Assembly: GCA_032718475.1 (NCBI GenBank)
Contig: JAUCBJ010004687.1
Span: 1 to 59,638, forward strand
Direction: 5' to 3'
Source: Nemertoderma westbladi
Taxonomy: Eukaryota; Xenacoelomorpha; Nemertodermatida; Nemertodermatidae
DNA length: 59,638 nucleotides
Below the pieces are notes generated by a model. That model was given only the letters and a program-made list of their open reading frames with translations. It had not been told where the DNA came from and did not search any database. The first letter of the stretch is position 1. Each line of letters opens with the position of its first letter. Made by a program: the position numbers and the translations under genes. Shown piece after piece: positions 10,700 to 21,532 of the stretch.

Positions 10700-11556
10700 T
10701 GACCTGACCAGCTTTACCATTAGGTTTAGTTTATTTTTAACAACATCTCGGCTGGCGATAGGAAGCGTGCGAGTGTTGGTTATTTTGTAGGGTTTAACCT
10801 CGTCTTGTAGATGAATTATCATGGGTTCACCAGTCATTGTCGGGAGTTCTTCATCTACAGAGAAAACATCCAGATATTGACTAATGATTTCAGATTGGAT
10901 GGATATCCACTCTTTATTAGTCGGTGATTCCGGAACTACAATTTTGGAATATTCTTTAATTTGGAGAATCTGTCGAACATGAGGGTAATCTGATGGAGAA
11001 CACCAATTTCCAAACAGACATACCGGGCGATTAGAAGTCCAGAAACTTCATTACAAATGTAAATATCCTCTAATGTTCTGTTGTTTTCAATTTCCATTAA
11101 AGCAGGAATTATTCCAATACAAGTGAGTTTTTCACCTCCGGCAGCTTCTAGAGTGTCCGGGGGAGGACGGAGCAGATTTTCGCTAGCAGAAGCCAAGTTG
11201 CTCCATGGTATCTAAGCCTCCAATTTTTGCCTCAGCTCCTGTATCTGGGGTAGCTTTAATAGCACCAAACTCCCGTTTTATGTCTTTAGAACGAATTATA
11301 ACTGAAACTTGGGGGGCAGTTTTTTGTTTTATTTTAGTTATTTCACCAATTCTGGTTATTCGTCCAGCCTTTTTCTTTCCACCTTTGTTTCCTTTTTTAT
11401 TTTGAGTGGATTTAGTACTAAGACAAACGGACGCATAGTGGCCAGTTTTGTTACAGTTGGTACACGTTGTCTCCAGCGCTGGGCAGTTGGATCTTTCGTG
11501 AGGGGATTTGCTGCAAAAGTGGCAGTTTTTATTACTTTAATTTCGCGACTACTACT
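10700..11556 (-). pseudogene. Gypsy pol start: zinc knuckles and protease
   Basis: Reading the minus strand, two perfect CX2CX4HX4C knuckles (CHFCSKSPHERSNC and CTNCNKTGHYASVC, near 11420-11525) are followed by a basic linker and the aspartic protease signature ATPDTGAEA near 11245. After a frameshift come segments typical of the protease-RT linker, including YLDVFSVDEELPTMTGEPMI near 10850. The sequence ends near 10700 before the RT catalytic motifs. It is inactive because of frameshifts and truncation. Confidence 0.7.
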
Positions 11557-11815
11557 AGTATCGGCATGCTGCAATTGCAGCTGCATTTTTAAGAATGCTG
11601 TGCCAGCTTGTCAACAAAATTGCACCACCACAACTCCCTATCACCCATGACATTTGCTAGATCATCCGCATCTTCAAGGCCAGTGTCCTTTAAGATGTGT
11701 CTCAAGAAAGTCATGGGCTGTCCACCATGCTTATTCACTCCACGAGGCTGCCAAAGTACAAGATTATGCACTGGCTGGTCCTCACGGCGAAAGCAATGTC
11801 TTATGTATGTAATGT
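11557..11815 (-). pseudogene. RTE-like LINE family 1, 3' end fragment
   Basis: A short 5'-truncated insertion of family 1 inside the Gypsy element, with the C-terminal GVNKHGGQPMTFLRHILKDT segment and the family 3' end (ATCGGCATGCTGCAATTGCA). Its left end abuts a CTACTACTAG run, the trinucleotide-like tail seen at several RTE-type 3' ends in this window. Confidence 0.75.
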
Positions 11816-11819
11816 TTAT

Positions 11820-12660
11820 TTCGCGAAGCAGGGGGTTTACTGCATTGATGAAATGTTGTCTGGTAAACCGACTTCTTTCCTATGTCAGTTTTCCCTCGGA
11901 GTGCACTTTCTTCCGAGTGACATAGGTCAATAACAGTTGTAGACTCCAGGAATGGATCCATCGCAAGAAGTTTCCTTTTAACTTCCTCATCATTGATCCC
12001 CCCCCCCCCCCCCCCCCCCATAATCCGAGTAGAGATTCGTGTTTCCCTGCAGTGTCTACAAAGTTAAGCGAGATCCGCTAGTTCTCGAAGAGAAACAAGA
12101 AACGAATCGAAGGTTTCTCCATTGTTTTTGACTCGTTGTTCAAATGCAACATGGTCTAGGGAGATGTTGCATTTAGAACGGAGGTGTTTCTGAATGTCTT
12201 CTAAGATTTCGAATACAGATTTATCTCTATTATGGTATCGCAAGAATGTATCGCAGTGTGGAGTGCATTTCCAGTGAGAAGAATCCATGGAGATGAGTGA
12301 TCTGGTTTTCCTGCAGCCCATTGTCTATCTCTGTAACCTGTAAATAGTCATCCCACTGATCTTTCCATGATTTAAATTTCTTCAGTGAGAAATATACATC
12401 GAGTAGTGGTGGAGCCTTTGTGATGGGCTCGCATAGTTGAGGATGTGGAACAATGAGTTTGATTGTCGTTTCCGATACCGTTAGTTTCATCCTTAAAGCC
12501 GGCAGTTGCTAGGAGTTCTCGGAATCGTCTCTCCGATTCGAGTTTATCTTCACAACGAATTCTTTCGGATTCAGCGCGTTCTTCCCTGAGCAGTTGTAGC
12601 ATTTGTGCAAATGGATCCTCTTTGGGTCGTTCACTAATCCCTAAAGCATGTTAGAGATAG
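11820..12660 (-). pseudogene. Gypsy gag remnant
   Basis: Minus-strand frames broken by shifts. Upstream there is a charged helical segment (REERAESERIRCEDKLESE, near 12570), then a capsid-like core with YFSLKKFKSWKDQWDDYLQV near 12380 and SVFEILEDIQKHLRSKCNI near 12190. This order matches the capsid region of Gypsy/Ty3 gag. A run of C residues at 12000-12019 lies at the 3' end of the frame. The region 12661-12852 to the right is the presumed leader between gag and the 5' LTR. Confidence 0.6.
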
Positions 12661-12852
12661 GCCTTCATGCATGATGTTGAGTCTCGATTATTTATATCTA
12701 GACCGAGGTTAGTCAAGTGAGTTTAAACCAAATCGAGTGATAAACTCTATATCACTCAAAGAAAGATCAAGAGTTTCTTCCTCTGTCGGCCATGCAGTAG
12801 TCATTATAGCGTTAAATGTGTAGGATCATAGCTTAAACACACTGCGCCATCT

Positions 12853-13143
12853 TGTGATATGAAGCAGGGGTTACAATAAGAGAATAATGTTATCTAACCA
12901 TATATGTACATATCATATATAATAATAATAGCTGTATTGCATGATATCAAACTAACGCCTAATACGGTACAATACACAGAATGCAGAACCTAGTTCTCTA
13001 GTACTATTGTCCATAGTGTACATACAGTCAGAAGGTATAAAGTGAGTAATACTTTATATATATGACCCGTCACCAAACATATCTAAACATAACTTATAAG
13101 TAAATCATTACTGTCGCTAGGCAACTATGTAAATAATATAACA
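12853..13143 (-). repeat. Gypsy LTR (5' LTR)
   Basis: 291 bp beginning TGTGATATGAAGCAGGGG and ending AATAATATAACA on the plus strand, so it has TG...CA ends on either strand. It is adjacent to the gag side of the element, which makes it the 5' LTR of a minus-strand element. The right flank is the continuation of the split LINE. Confidence 0.75.
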
Positions 13144-14169
13144 CTGCTGCTCTAAATAATCGGACCTTAAGTTTCCAATTAATTCTAAGTGACTTCCAAA
13201 TCCTGGAAAGCCTGTTCAAGGATGCCCATGCCTTTCCCTTATGTATTCCAAGGTCCTCACTTGACTTCCGGATCCATGATCCCAGGTAACAGAAGTCGTC
13301 CACATGCTCAAGCATACCATCCTTTGAGCTTATGCTCATCCGATCAGATACTTGCTGAGGACTTTCAAAGTTAACTGTCCAAATTTTGGTCTTTCTGGGG
13401 TTAATAAAAAGACCAACACTAGAAGCAGCATGTTCTAATGAGCTGAGGAGCCGTTGGGCTCCCTCTAATGATTCTGAGAGTACTCCTAAGTCATCAGCAA
13501 AGTCTAGATCAGTTAGGTACTTGGCAGGAATTCCTCGACTTCTGGAGCCAGTAGGTGGAGTTATCACCACCCCATCATCATTATGATGATCTAAGGACAT
13601 GCGTAGAACATAGTCAACCACAATTATGAACTTATTATTATGAATTATGGTGCAAGTGTGTCTCCCTGGAGGACACCCCATAACACGTCATATAGTTATG
13701 TGTCACCGTCAACAGCAGACACAAATGTTGTCGAACCATCGTGTACTGATCGATTGCTGCAATAATTTCATTAGGAATCCCTTTCTTTTAAGTTACTAAT
13801 TTAAATAATATATTATATAATATATTATATTTTAAATAACTCTTCAATTGTCCTACTAAGTGCCAAAATGGGCTCCATGGTCCCACAACCTTTATGGAAC
13901 CCATTCTGATTTACACGGAGCAGTCTCTCAATGGGATCCCTGATGCGATTTAATATAATTCTATTGTATAGCTTTGCAGCAATCGAGATCAATGAGATTC
14001 CCTGAAAAGAACCATAGAGTGTTAGGTTGCCCTTCTGGGGAACTGGCACCAATATATTTGTTTTCATTTCTTGTGGGACCCTTGTTGTCTTTACTAAATA
14101 AAGCTTTAGGACAACTTCTGTCTCTGTCTCAATGACATGCCCCCCCCCCCCCCCCCCCCCGCCCCTCAT
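13144..14169 (-). pseudogene. RTE-like LINE family 1, RT region
   Basis: This is the continuation of the LINE split by the Gypsy element. The second RT half (FADDLGVLSESLEG, YLGSWIRKS) spans 13144-13680. At 13830-14160 the first RT half is recognisable (ILVPVPQKGNL...ISLISIAAKLYNRI...NQNGFHKG). The middle, with the first catalytic aspartate, is missing, and the stretch 13690-13825 between them is unrelated AT-rich sequence. A poly-C tract (14140-14161) with the same flank as the one at 4716 lies at the 5' side. Confidence 0.7.
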
Positions 14170-14249
14170 ATTTTTCTACAAATCTTAATGAGATTGCATG
14201 AAATCTGAAACATATATAGAACCACAACCATAAATCAGATAAACAATCT

Positions 14250-14807
14250 ATGTTTTTTTGTGATCTAGAAATCGTTCATTGTGTTAGTTATATTTATTTA
14301 GGATGTCCGTTTACTGAGGACGGTAAATTGTCTTCAGTTTTGAAAATACGTGAGGGACTGGCGGAGGAGACAGCAAATACATTTTCGATATTTTGCGCAG
14401 TGAACTCTCAGATGCCTTTTTGTTTAAAGCGCCGAGTTTTTGAAGCTGGTTTATTATCCTCCCTGATGATGGACGGGTGCGAAAGTTGGTTGTGCTCGAA
14501 TAACTCTCCTATAGAGAAACATTATGCCCGTTTGATACAAATATTATTAGGGGTGCGGGAACGTATACCAATTGATTTGTGCATGCTTGTGTATGCTATT
14601 TGTGCATGCTATTGTATGCTTATTTCAGCTATGGGGCACAACCCTCACGGTAGTTGTAAAGTAAAGGAACGTATTTTGGGTAAACCAGATACAAGAAGTA
14701 AATATCGTACATACGTTAATTTTAATCACAAACTTGGTGCTCACCGTATTTATACCAGTAGCAAACTCTATATTCCCGACGACCACCAGTTGTATAAGAA
14801 GATATGA
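14250..14807 (+). pseudogene. LINE RT thumb fragment (other family)
   Basis: A 185-residue open frame whose first two thirds resemble the C-terminal thumb of a LINE reverse transcriptase: YIYLGCPFTEDGKLSS, then PFCLKRRVFEAGLLSSLMMD, then GCESWL and LLGVRERIP. It has no palm motifs and is oriented opposite to its neighbours, so it is an isolated insertion. The last third does not look conserved. Confidence 0.6.
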
Positions 14808-15600
14808 TACGCGGCCAAGGTCACCCATAGCCCAGCATTACCATCCATTTCTACTCCTTCCTCCAATCAGAAACCACCATTTCAACCGTTACCAGTTGTC
14901 GTTATTATTTCAACCAATCAGATGTCAGCATTTCAACAGTAACCATGGTAACTTCTCAAGTTCCCGCATATTCCGCTAGAGGCGTTATTAGTCATGCAAC
15001 GAACTTCCTCTCTACTCCTTCCAACCAATCGCGAGCCTTTATTTTACAGGTGCTCGGGTGTCTACACTTAGCATCAGGTAACTTATATTATTTTTCAAAT
15101 TGCTATTTTTTACCAACCAGTATTTTCATATTCACCATCCTTTATTTTACAGGTGCTCGGAGTGTTTACGGGTAAATTCTACTATTTTTCAAATCGCTAT
15201 TTTTCACCAACCAGTATTTTCATATCTTTTATTTTAGGTGTCTTTCTACCCATAATTTTTCACCAGTAACTAAATTTCATTTCGCAATTTTTCAGATAAC
15301 AAAATATTCAACTGGGATCGAACATGGGACCGTCATGATTCGCAACAATTCACCGCTCACTCTTCCATCCAACCTCAAGAGAAAAAGGCGACAAATATCC
15401 GTGTTATACCATAGCCTGATCTATTTTGCTTCATTTACTGTTATTATTCACTTTCTATTGGTTATACGTGTTCTTAGTTGATTGGTTGAATATATAAAAT
15501 GACCTATATAAATATATGAATAGAATAGAAAAAATATTATTAATATTTATTTATCTGTCTTGTCGCTGTTATTTAATTGTTGACACATAAAAATAATAAT
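14808..15600 (+). other. Left flank of Polinton A, no gene seen
   Basis: Sequence with repeated CCAACCAATC-type words and a near-duplicate of about 60 bp (TTTTACAGGTGCTCGG...TTTTTCAAAT...TTTTCACCAACCAGTATTTTCATAT at 15038-15140 and 15150-15220). It precedes the first Polinton gene. A terminal inverted repeat would be expected around here, but I could not demonstrate one. Confidence 0.4.
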
Positions 15601-15607
15601 AATAATA

Positions 15608-16029
15608 ATGTCTTCTGATACACCTGCGCCTGTAATAAGACATACATTTATTACTGTTGATAATCTTACTTGTATTGTTATTGGTAACACTATTTATTGT
15701 CCTTCACAACCTAATTTTAAAATAGATATTTCTGAACAAGCAAGAAAAGAACTACGTTCTATTGATATTTTCGATATATTTCTACTAATTACCTTTTAGA
15801 TTACAAAGTAGAAGATGATTTAGAGAATTTTACAATTTTATCAATGTCAGATAACTTTATTGTTATTAGTCAATATAGCGGTAATATAGTGCTCAATAAA
15901 TTTGAAAAGTTTGAGATCAAATTAGATCGTAAAAATGCTTATGAAATTGTGGCTTTGTTTATAGTTATTATTTCGAAAGAAACCCTTGTAACCACAGATG
16001 AATCCGATGACAATGAAGATGATCCTTGA
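15608..16029 (+). pseudogene. Polinton A small left-end ORF, frameshifted
   Basis: This is a homologue of the intact 148-codon gene at 57232-57678. Shared features are the MSSD start, a middle SEKAR/SEQAR..L.SIDI segment, FEI.L.R..AYEI...FIV.ISKE near the end, and an acidic C-terminus. A frameshift near 15780 splits the gene into two frames. The identity to copy B is only moderate, so A and B are related lineages, not recent duplicates. Function is unknown; see the intact copy. Confidence 0.65.
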
Positions 16030-16353
16030 CTGTTTCAACTATATTATAAATATTTTATCAACATTTTAACGATTTTGGTTTATTTATTTAAGAAAAAATG
16101 ATATTTTAATAAACATTCTTCTTTATATTTATTTTTAAGTTACTTTCAATAAATTTGTATTATCAATATATATAATATATAAAAACAAACATTGTCCCAC
16201 CACCAGCTGACGTAGCCTAGGTAACAAGTATAAACAATAACAATATAGGCCTACATAAAAAATACCAGTATATTACTAAAATTAGGCCTAATAGAGTCGT
16301 GATGCGCAGTTCAAAACCTGGACATGCAGACAGGTTTTTTTGTATTTAGTCGC

Positions 16354-19300
16354 CTATGGGTACGGCGACGTGTCGGTGTCTGAGTTGGACATCTGTATCG
16401 GAGTCTCGCAGCGTACCGGTCGATTCCGTGCAGAACGCGCACCCCGCAGACACATTAAACCCGCGCGGAGGAGTGCGAAACTCAATTCACGGCGGATCCA
16501 ACGAATACACTCGGAGTACGGTGCCTCACGCTTCTCGGAGAGTAATATCCCGAGTCGCTTCACGAACTGAGACGTGGTTGGCGAGAAGCCACCATACGCC
16601 GAGAATATGAGCGGCGTAAATGTCGCCAACTCAATTTCACGAATCCGCTCGTCATAAAGATTACGCTTGCGGGCCTCGTGATGGAGGTGGGCGTCGGCGA
16701 GAGGCATTGCAGCATTCGTGGGGGCTAGGGGGTTGAAGATGGAGACATCCAGGAATATCTTCTGATACCTGGAACCCCAGAAACCGCAGACGGACACATC
16801 GAGGCGGGCTTGGTCGTCGGTGGAAGTGGAATGTCGGATGAACTGCTCACCGGTGACTGGCTGCAAATGAGGTTCGACCGCGACGTTATGCGCTACTTCG
16901 GTTAGTGTAGTGGCGAAGAAATCGCGGACTTCATTGTGGCGAATAGACGGATAGCCGCCTGTAGGACACGACATAGCGTGATTTACTGAAAATCGTGTCC
17001 CACAGGCGCACCGGGCCGGAAGAAGTCTCGGTTGCCAACCATAGCGCAGGCATAGAGCGTCGCGGAACTCCTGCTTACCTAGGTGAGTGTTGTGGATCGT
17101 CACCGGGCGAGAGTTTAGCCAGGACGAAGCGCCCTTCTCGGATGTCAGCTCCCGTAGGTGTTGTTGGTCCCGATTGAGTCCTAAATGAACCTCCTCGACC
17201 TTCTTCTTCAGGTTGGCGGTTTCCCGGATCCTAATAAGGTTAGTAGCCTCTTTTTGCAGTTCCGCTCTTTCTTTTACGTTACCCCCCTTATTAAATGGTG
17301 CACATAACAATCTAGAATTACTATATTGCTCCTCTAGGTCGGACGGAAGCGGGATCGCTAAACCTCCAAGGCGCACCGGGAGCGAACAGAGTTCCCGTTC
17401 CGCAGGAGTGATGGCAGGCTGCCCCGCTAACGACGCAAGACACTTCTCGACGGCAGCCTCGAGATCTCCGAACCGATCCGTAGACTGCGGAATAACGCGC
17501 GATATGTATCGCCAACGCGCCGACAACCCAATCGCGAGGCCCGCGTATACGCAGTGCGGGTCAATGGCGGCGATTCCTTCGAGACGCTCCACCTGTCGGA
17601 TAAACTCGGTAACCTTGGCGTCGACGAACTCCTGTCGGAACTCTTCAGTGCCGACGGCGCCGCCGAGAAGTCGGCACCCACGGACCTCGATCGTAAAGCA
17701 GGGTTCCGGGAATAGGGACTCTGCTTCTCCGAGAAACTCTGGCTTTACGAGGAGGACACATTTCGTCGGAAAGTACCCGTATAAAGGACCCCGCGCAGCT
17801 ACTACGTCCCACCATTTCCGGAGCTCAGACAGCGTTCCGGCCGCATTCCCGTCGTCCGCATACCACTTCTGGTTCACGCTGGACGCTTCCTCCAGCTCAT
17901 CTAACAGCGGGATCGTCCCAACGGCGTAGCTCGGCATGGCGAGAGGGTCGCCCTGGGTAAAACCCTCGGACGAGTATATAAACTCGCCCCCGATAAACAG
18001 TTTAGTTGGCTGGGCGTAGCAGTTGGAAACCGCAGTCTTAAGGGAAGGACAAACGATGCCGATATTGTGTGTCGCAGCGCTGCGGTTTAATGAATTAAAC
18101 GCATTGTTTGCGTCCACTTGTAGAACCGCCTCGCACCCGTCGCTGTCAAACGCGTCATTTAGACTATGTACGGCGTGTTCAATCCCCGCTTTCTGCCCGC
18201 AACATAACTGTACTGAGCCACCAACAGTCTGTAGATCATCCGAGACGCTCGCAATGATTGACTTTCCGATAATGCGTCGGAGTACCTCCCCTATGCCAAT
18301 CGGCCTGACGCCCGGGCACTTATCTATAGCAACCAGGCGAGCCGAGAGTAACGATGAGAGACGACCAGAGTCAATTGGTGTTTGGGCAACCTTTCTCGCT
18401 GCCATGGCGATGCTTGAACATAGCTCAGAAGAGGCTCCCCGGAATCGGGTGGCAATGTACTTCCATCCCTGGACGTTGAGACCGGAAGGGCCAGCAGCAT
18501 TCCCGTTAATATGAAGGAGGCTAGTGAGAACCAACTGGGCGTCAATCTTCTCGAATATAACTCCATGGAACTCAGGTGCCCGATCAAATCCCTCCAGCAA
18601 TGTCGTATTGTCTGCTGTTTCTGCAGGGGGATGTTTGTCCAACAGAAACTCCTTCACAGTTTTAGTGACTCCGTTCTTATCTGTAACTATCTGGCTAAGT
18701 TTAAGTAACCCTCCCTTAGACAGCTCGTCTAGACTACGAACGGCTGCACTCACATTGCCGACCAGCATGTGCTGGCAGAAAGCGCGCTCAGCTGCATTAT
18801 TATGGATGGTTGCCACGCGGGAGGAACCACGTTTGAGGTGGGCTTGGATTGCGCTGGCCTCTTGGAGAAGTTCTTCAAACCGGCCGAGTTTCCAAGATTT
18901 CATGCGACGTTCTAAAACTCGTCGGTGGGTCGCTGCGTTCGATGAGCGGGATGGTTTCTGTAGGAGGAGGGCGGGGAGAATCATTAACGCCGTTAGAGCA
19001 GCATCCTCGAGTCCGAAGTCGCCACTGAACATGTTGAGGAGCCGTGACATCTCGGAAACGACCTCGCGACCGGCCGCGCCTGGGGGAAGAAGAAACAAAT
19101 TCGATCGCCAATGGACTATCACATTGTACACTCGATGTAATGTGTCTAAGAAAGCTGGGGCAGGTATTGGTTGTCCGAACCAAGATATCGTTGGTGACCT
19201 TGTTGTCAACATTGAAGAAGGCCTTTGACGGACTACTGGACAAACCCGGGGAAGGTCAGGAATGGGTTTAGGGTTAATGGGACCAATGAAATTCTCACAT

Positions 19301-20640
19301 CTCCCCACCAACAGCGGACCACAAATAGTGCAGTGACGCCCTTCCTTTGCGCATACACACCTAGTGCAACGCCCCCCAGATGCGCTGCAGCTACAACAAT
19401 GGTTGCCACCCGACAGACTGGTGACAGGGGCATCCGACAGACTTGTGGCGGTGACAGGGACACCTGACAGACCGGTGACAGGGACATCCGACAGACTGGT
19501 GACAGGGACATCCGACCGACTGGTAGCAGTGACAGGGAGAAGGACACCCGACAGACCGGTGACAGGGACACCCGACAGTCTGGTGACAGGGACATCCGAT
19601 AGACTGGTGGCGGTGACAGGGAGAAGGACACCCGACAGACCAGTAACAGGGACACCCGAAAAACTGGTGACAGGGACACCCGACAGACCGATGACAGGGA
19701 CACCCGACAGACCGGTGACAGGGACACCCGACAGATTGGTGGCGGTGACAGGGACACCCGACAGATTGGTGGCAGTGACAGGGACACCCGACAAACTTGT
19801 GACAGGGACACCCGACAGATTGGTGGCGGTGACAGGGGCACCCGACAGATTGGTGGCAGTGGCAGTGACACCCGACAAACTTGTGACAGGGACACCCGAC
19901 AAACTTGTGACAGGGACATCAGACAGGCTGGTGGCGGTGGCAAGGACACCCGACAGACTGGTGACAGGGACACACGACAGACTGGTGACAGGGACACCCG
20001 ACAAACTGGTGACAGGGACATCCGACAGACTGGTGGCGGTGGCAGGGAACACCCGACATGCTGGTGGCAGCGACACCTGGAAGACTAGTGGCGGGAACAC
20101 CGGACGGACAGGTGACAGGGACACCTGACAAACTGGAGAGAGGGACACCCGCTAGACTGGCGACAGGGACACCCGACATGCTGGTGGCGGGGACACACGA
20201 CAGACTGGTCACAGGGACATCAGACAGGCTGGTCACTGGGACGTCCGACAGACTGGACACAGGGACCTCACCAGAAAGCGGTGAACTGAATCGAGGTGAA
20301 GGCGGACTACCTAGAGGACTATGGAATGTAAGGGAATCTTCCAATATCGTCTCATCTGCATCAACTAGAGTGACGTCACCAAAGTTGGATGTACATTCCA
20401 CGGGTTGAGACAGCGACATTCGTGATACGTCGTCGACATTGTCCGGTAGGGACGACATAAGTGGTTGGGAAAACGAGCCTCTGTTCGGATTCCAGGGATT
20501 GTCGCATCTTCCTTCCTCCAGTAAGGCGCAGCTGTCACATGGCCGCCCTCGACACTGACACCTACCCTACACCTCGAGGTCGTGCTGCAACGGCCGCCAG
20601 CTCGCGTCGAGTACTGACATTGGCAGCACCGTTTCGGCAT
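16354..20640 (-). pseudogene. RLE-type LINE protein (RT plus endonuclease)
   Basis: The main open frame runs 20148-16354 (1264 residues); the likely start is near 20640 (MPKRCCQCQ, a Cys-rich start like that of LINE 2), and two frameshifts separate it from the main frame. Order: Cys-rich start, long SGVPVTSL-type repeat, a second Cys cluster (CCSCSASGGRCTRCVCAKEG), RT with RPIGIGEVLRRIIGKS and catalytic YADDGNAAGTL near 17855, zinc knuckle CACGTRFSVNHAMSC near 17000 (CXCX7HX3C), then an endonuclease core with ARLD and FLDVS aspartates 17 residues apart. The knuckle followed by a PD-(D/E)XK-like core is the arrangement of R2/NeSL-type elements, but the exact clade is uncertain. Only the N-terminal frameshifts appear damaging. 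Confidence 0.75.
19420..20275 (-). repeat. 24-bp in-frame minisatellite in LINE 1
   Basis: About 35 copies of a 24-bp unit of the form GACAGACTGGTGACAGGGACACCC (plus strand), some shortened or extended by 6-15 bp (GGTGGCGGTGACAGGGAGAAGG variants). Because 24 is a multiple of 3, it encodes an eight-residue repeat (SLSGVPVT) on the minus strand and keeps the frame. A one-base insertion near 20048 in the array causes one of the frameshifts. Confidence 0.95.
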
Positions 20641-20827
20641 AGCGACCTAGTCGCCCGTTATTGTATTCGTATCCAGAAATAACTCGCGAATAACCGGCGA
20701 AAGCTGCCGACTTCCGAGGTAGAATAAGGCGCCAATCAGTCTGGATGTCAAGCCAGTATAGTATGCTCACTAATACTTAAGTACCTCGTCCTGCTGTTCT
20801 GTATCAATCTGTCCAACATATAAACTC

Positions 20828-21348
20828 ATATTTTAATAAACACAAATTGTAGTATTTGTTATTCTAATTTAAAACATCTTGAGTGTTACATATGTGTTAA
20901 TAAGCATGGAACTTGCGTGACATGTATTGATCAATATGTTGAAATTAATGATTGTACTAAAATTTGTCCAATTTGTAGAGTAAAGACACTTTGCAGAGAA
21001 AGACACTTTTGTCATATATTCCATATTATTGGAAAGAGCTGCGGAATTCTATCTACATTTCAGGAAAAGGTAACGAACCTAACAAGTTATTTACAATATC
21101 AAAGAATATTTTTTATCAATAATATAGTGAAAAAAGGTGGCTTTATGGTACCTTGGCTGTTTGATGAAGAACATAAAAATATCACAGTAAAATTAAATAA
21201 GAATTTGCGTAGTTTTGACATTTACTTTAAGACATATAAAGATGAATCATCTTCGAGAGGGATAAAACCAAAAAAGTATTATTTGAAACTTGATGAAGGT
21301 ATTCTTTGCAATGATTTGTGTATGGGAGTAATTCATCATAATAAATAA
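20828..21348 (+). pseudogene. Polinton A RING-finger gene, split by LINE 1
   Basis: Homologous to the intact RING gene at 57847-58299. The first codons lie left of LINE 1 (ATG near 16098), the rest right of it. The second half of the finger is readable (GTCVTCIDQYVEINDCTKICPICR at 20910-20985; shown in part), followed by the conserved tail ending KGGFMVPWLFDEEHKNITVKL and a diverged C-terminus. Two frames have to be used. RING domains generally bind two zinc ions and mediate ubiquitin transfer; in a virus-like element this could target host factors, but that is inference. Confidence 0.65.
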
Positions 21349-21532
21349 ATGAGGTAAAGTGATAGGCCTAGGCCTATTTACTAGCTACTATATATTTTTT
21401 ATATATATATATATTTAGTATAGTACTGACTGTTGACGTCACGGCTGACGTCACCACGGTGCAACATACTGATAGGCTGCTACATCGCAACGTGAACGAT
21501 CTATCGCCGGATTTTCGAGCGGATTCCCCTAC

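Larger units (their letters stand above)
9615..13143 (-). mobile_element. Gypsy-type LTR retrotransposon nested in a LINE, decayed
   Basis: Two related terminal repeats (9615-9776 and 12853-13143) enclose gag (about 11820-12660, minus) and the start of pol (10700-11556, minus) with two CCHC zinc knuckles and an aspartic protease motif. The LINE sequence on the left (..GGAACTACTGC) and on the right (CTGCTGCTCTAAATAATCGG) is continuous in the undisturbed copy at 5205-5235, so the LTRs mark a real insertion. The likely target duplication is CTGCT, with one change on the left. RT, RNase H and integrase are missing and that space holds an RTE-like LINE 5' fragment. Confidence 0.7.
16116..20827 (-). 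mobile_element. Full-length RLE-type LINE 1
   Basis: A 4.7-kb GC-richer non-LTR retrotransposon in AT-rich Polinton DNA. Both flanks carry the same 15 bp, ATATTTTAATAAACA (16101-16115 and 20828-20842), a likely target-site duplication that falls at the start of the Polinton RING gene. It encodes one long protein with a restriction-enzyme-like endonuclease at its C-terminus. Its partner of the same group, in the opposite orientation, is at 21343-26132. Confidence 0.8.

Noticed and set aside
19364-20128. Long open frame on the plus strand over the LINE 1 repeat array
   Set aside because: It is a by-product of the 24-bp repeat, which is open in several frames; the conserved RT protein is on the minus strand.
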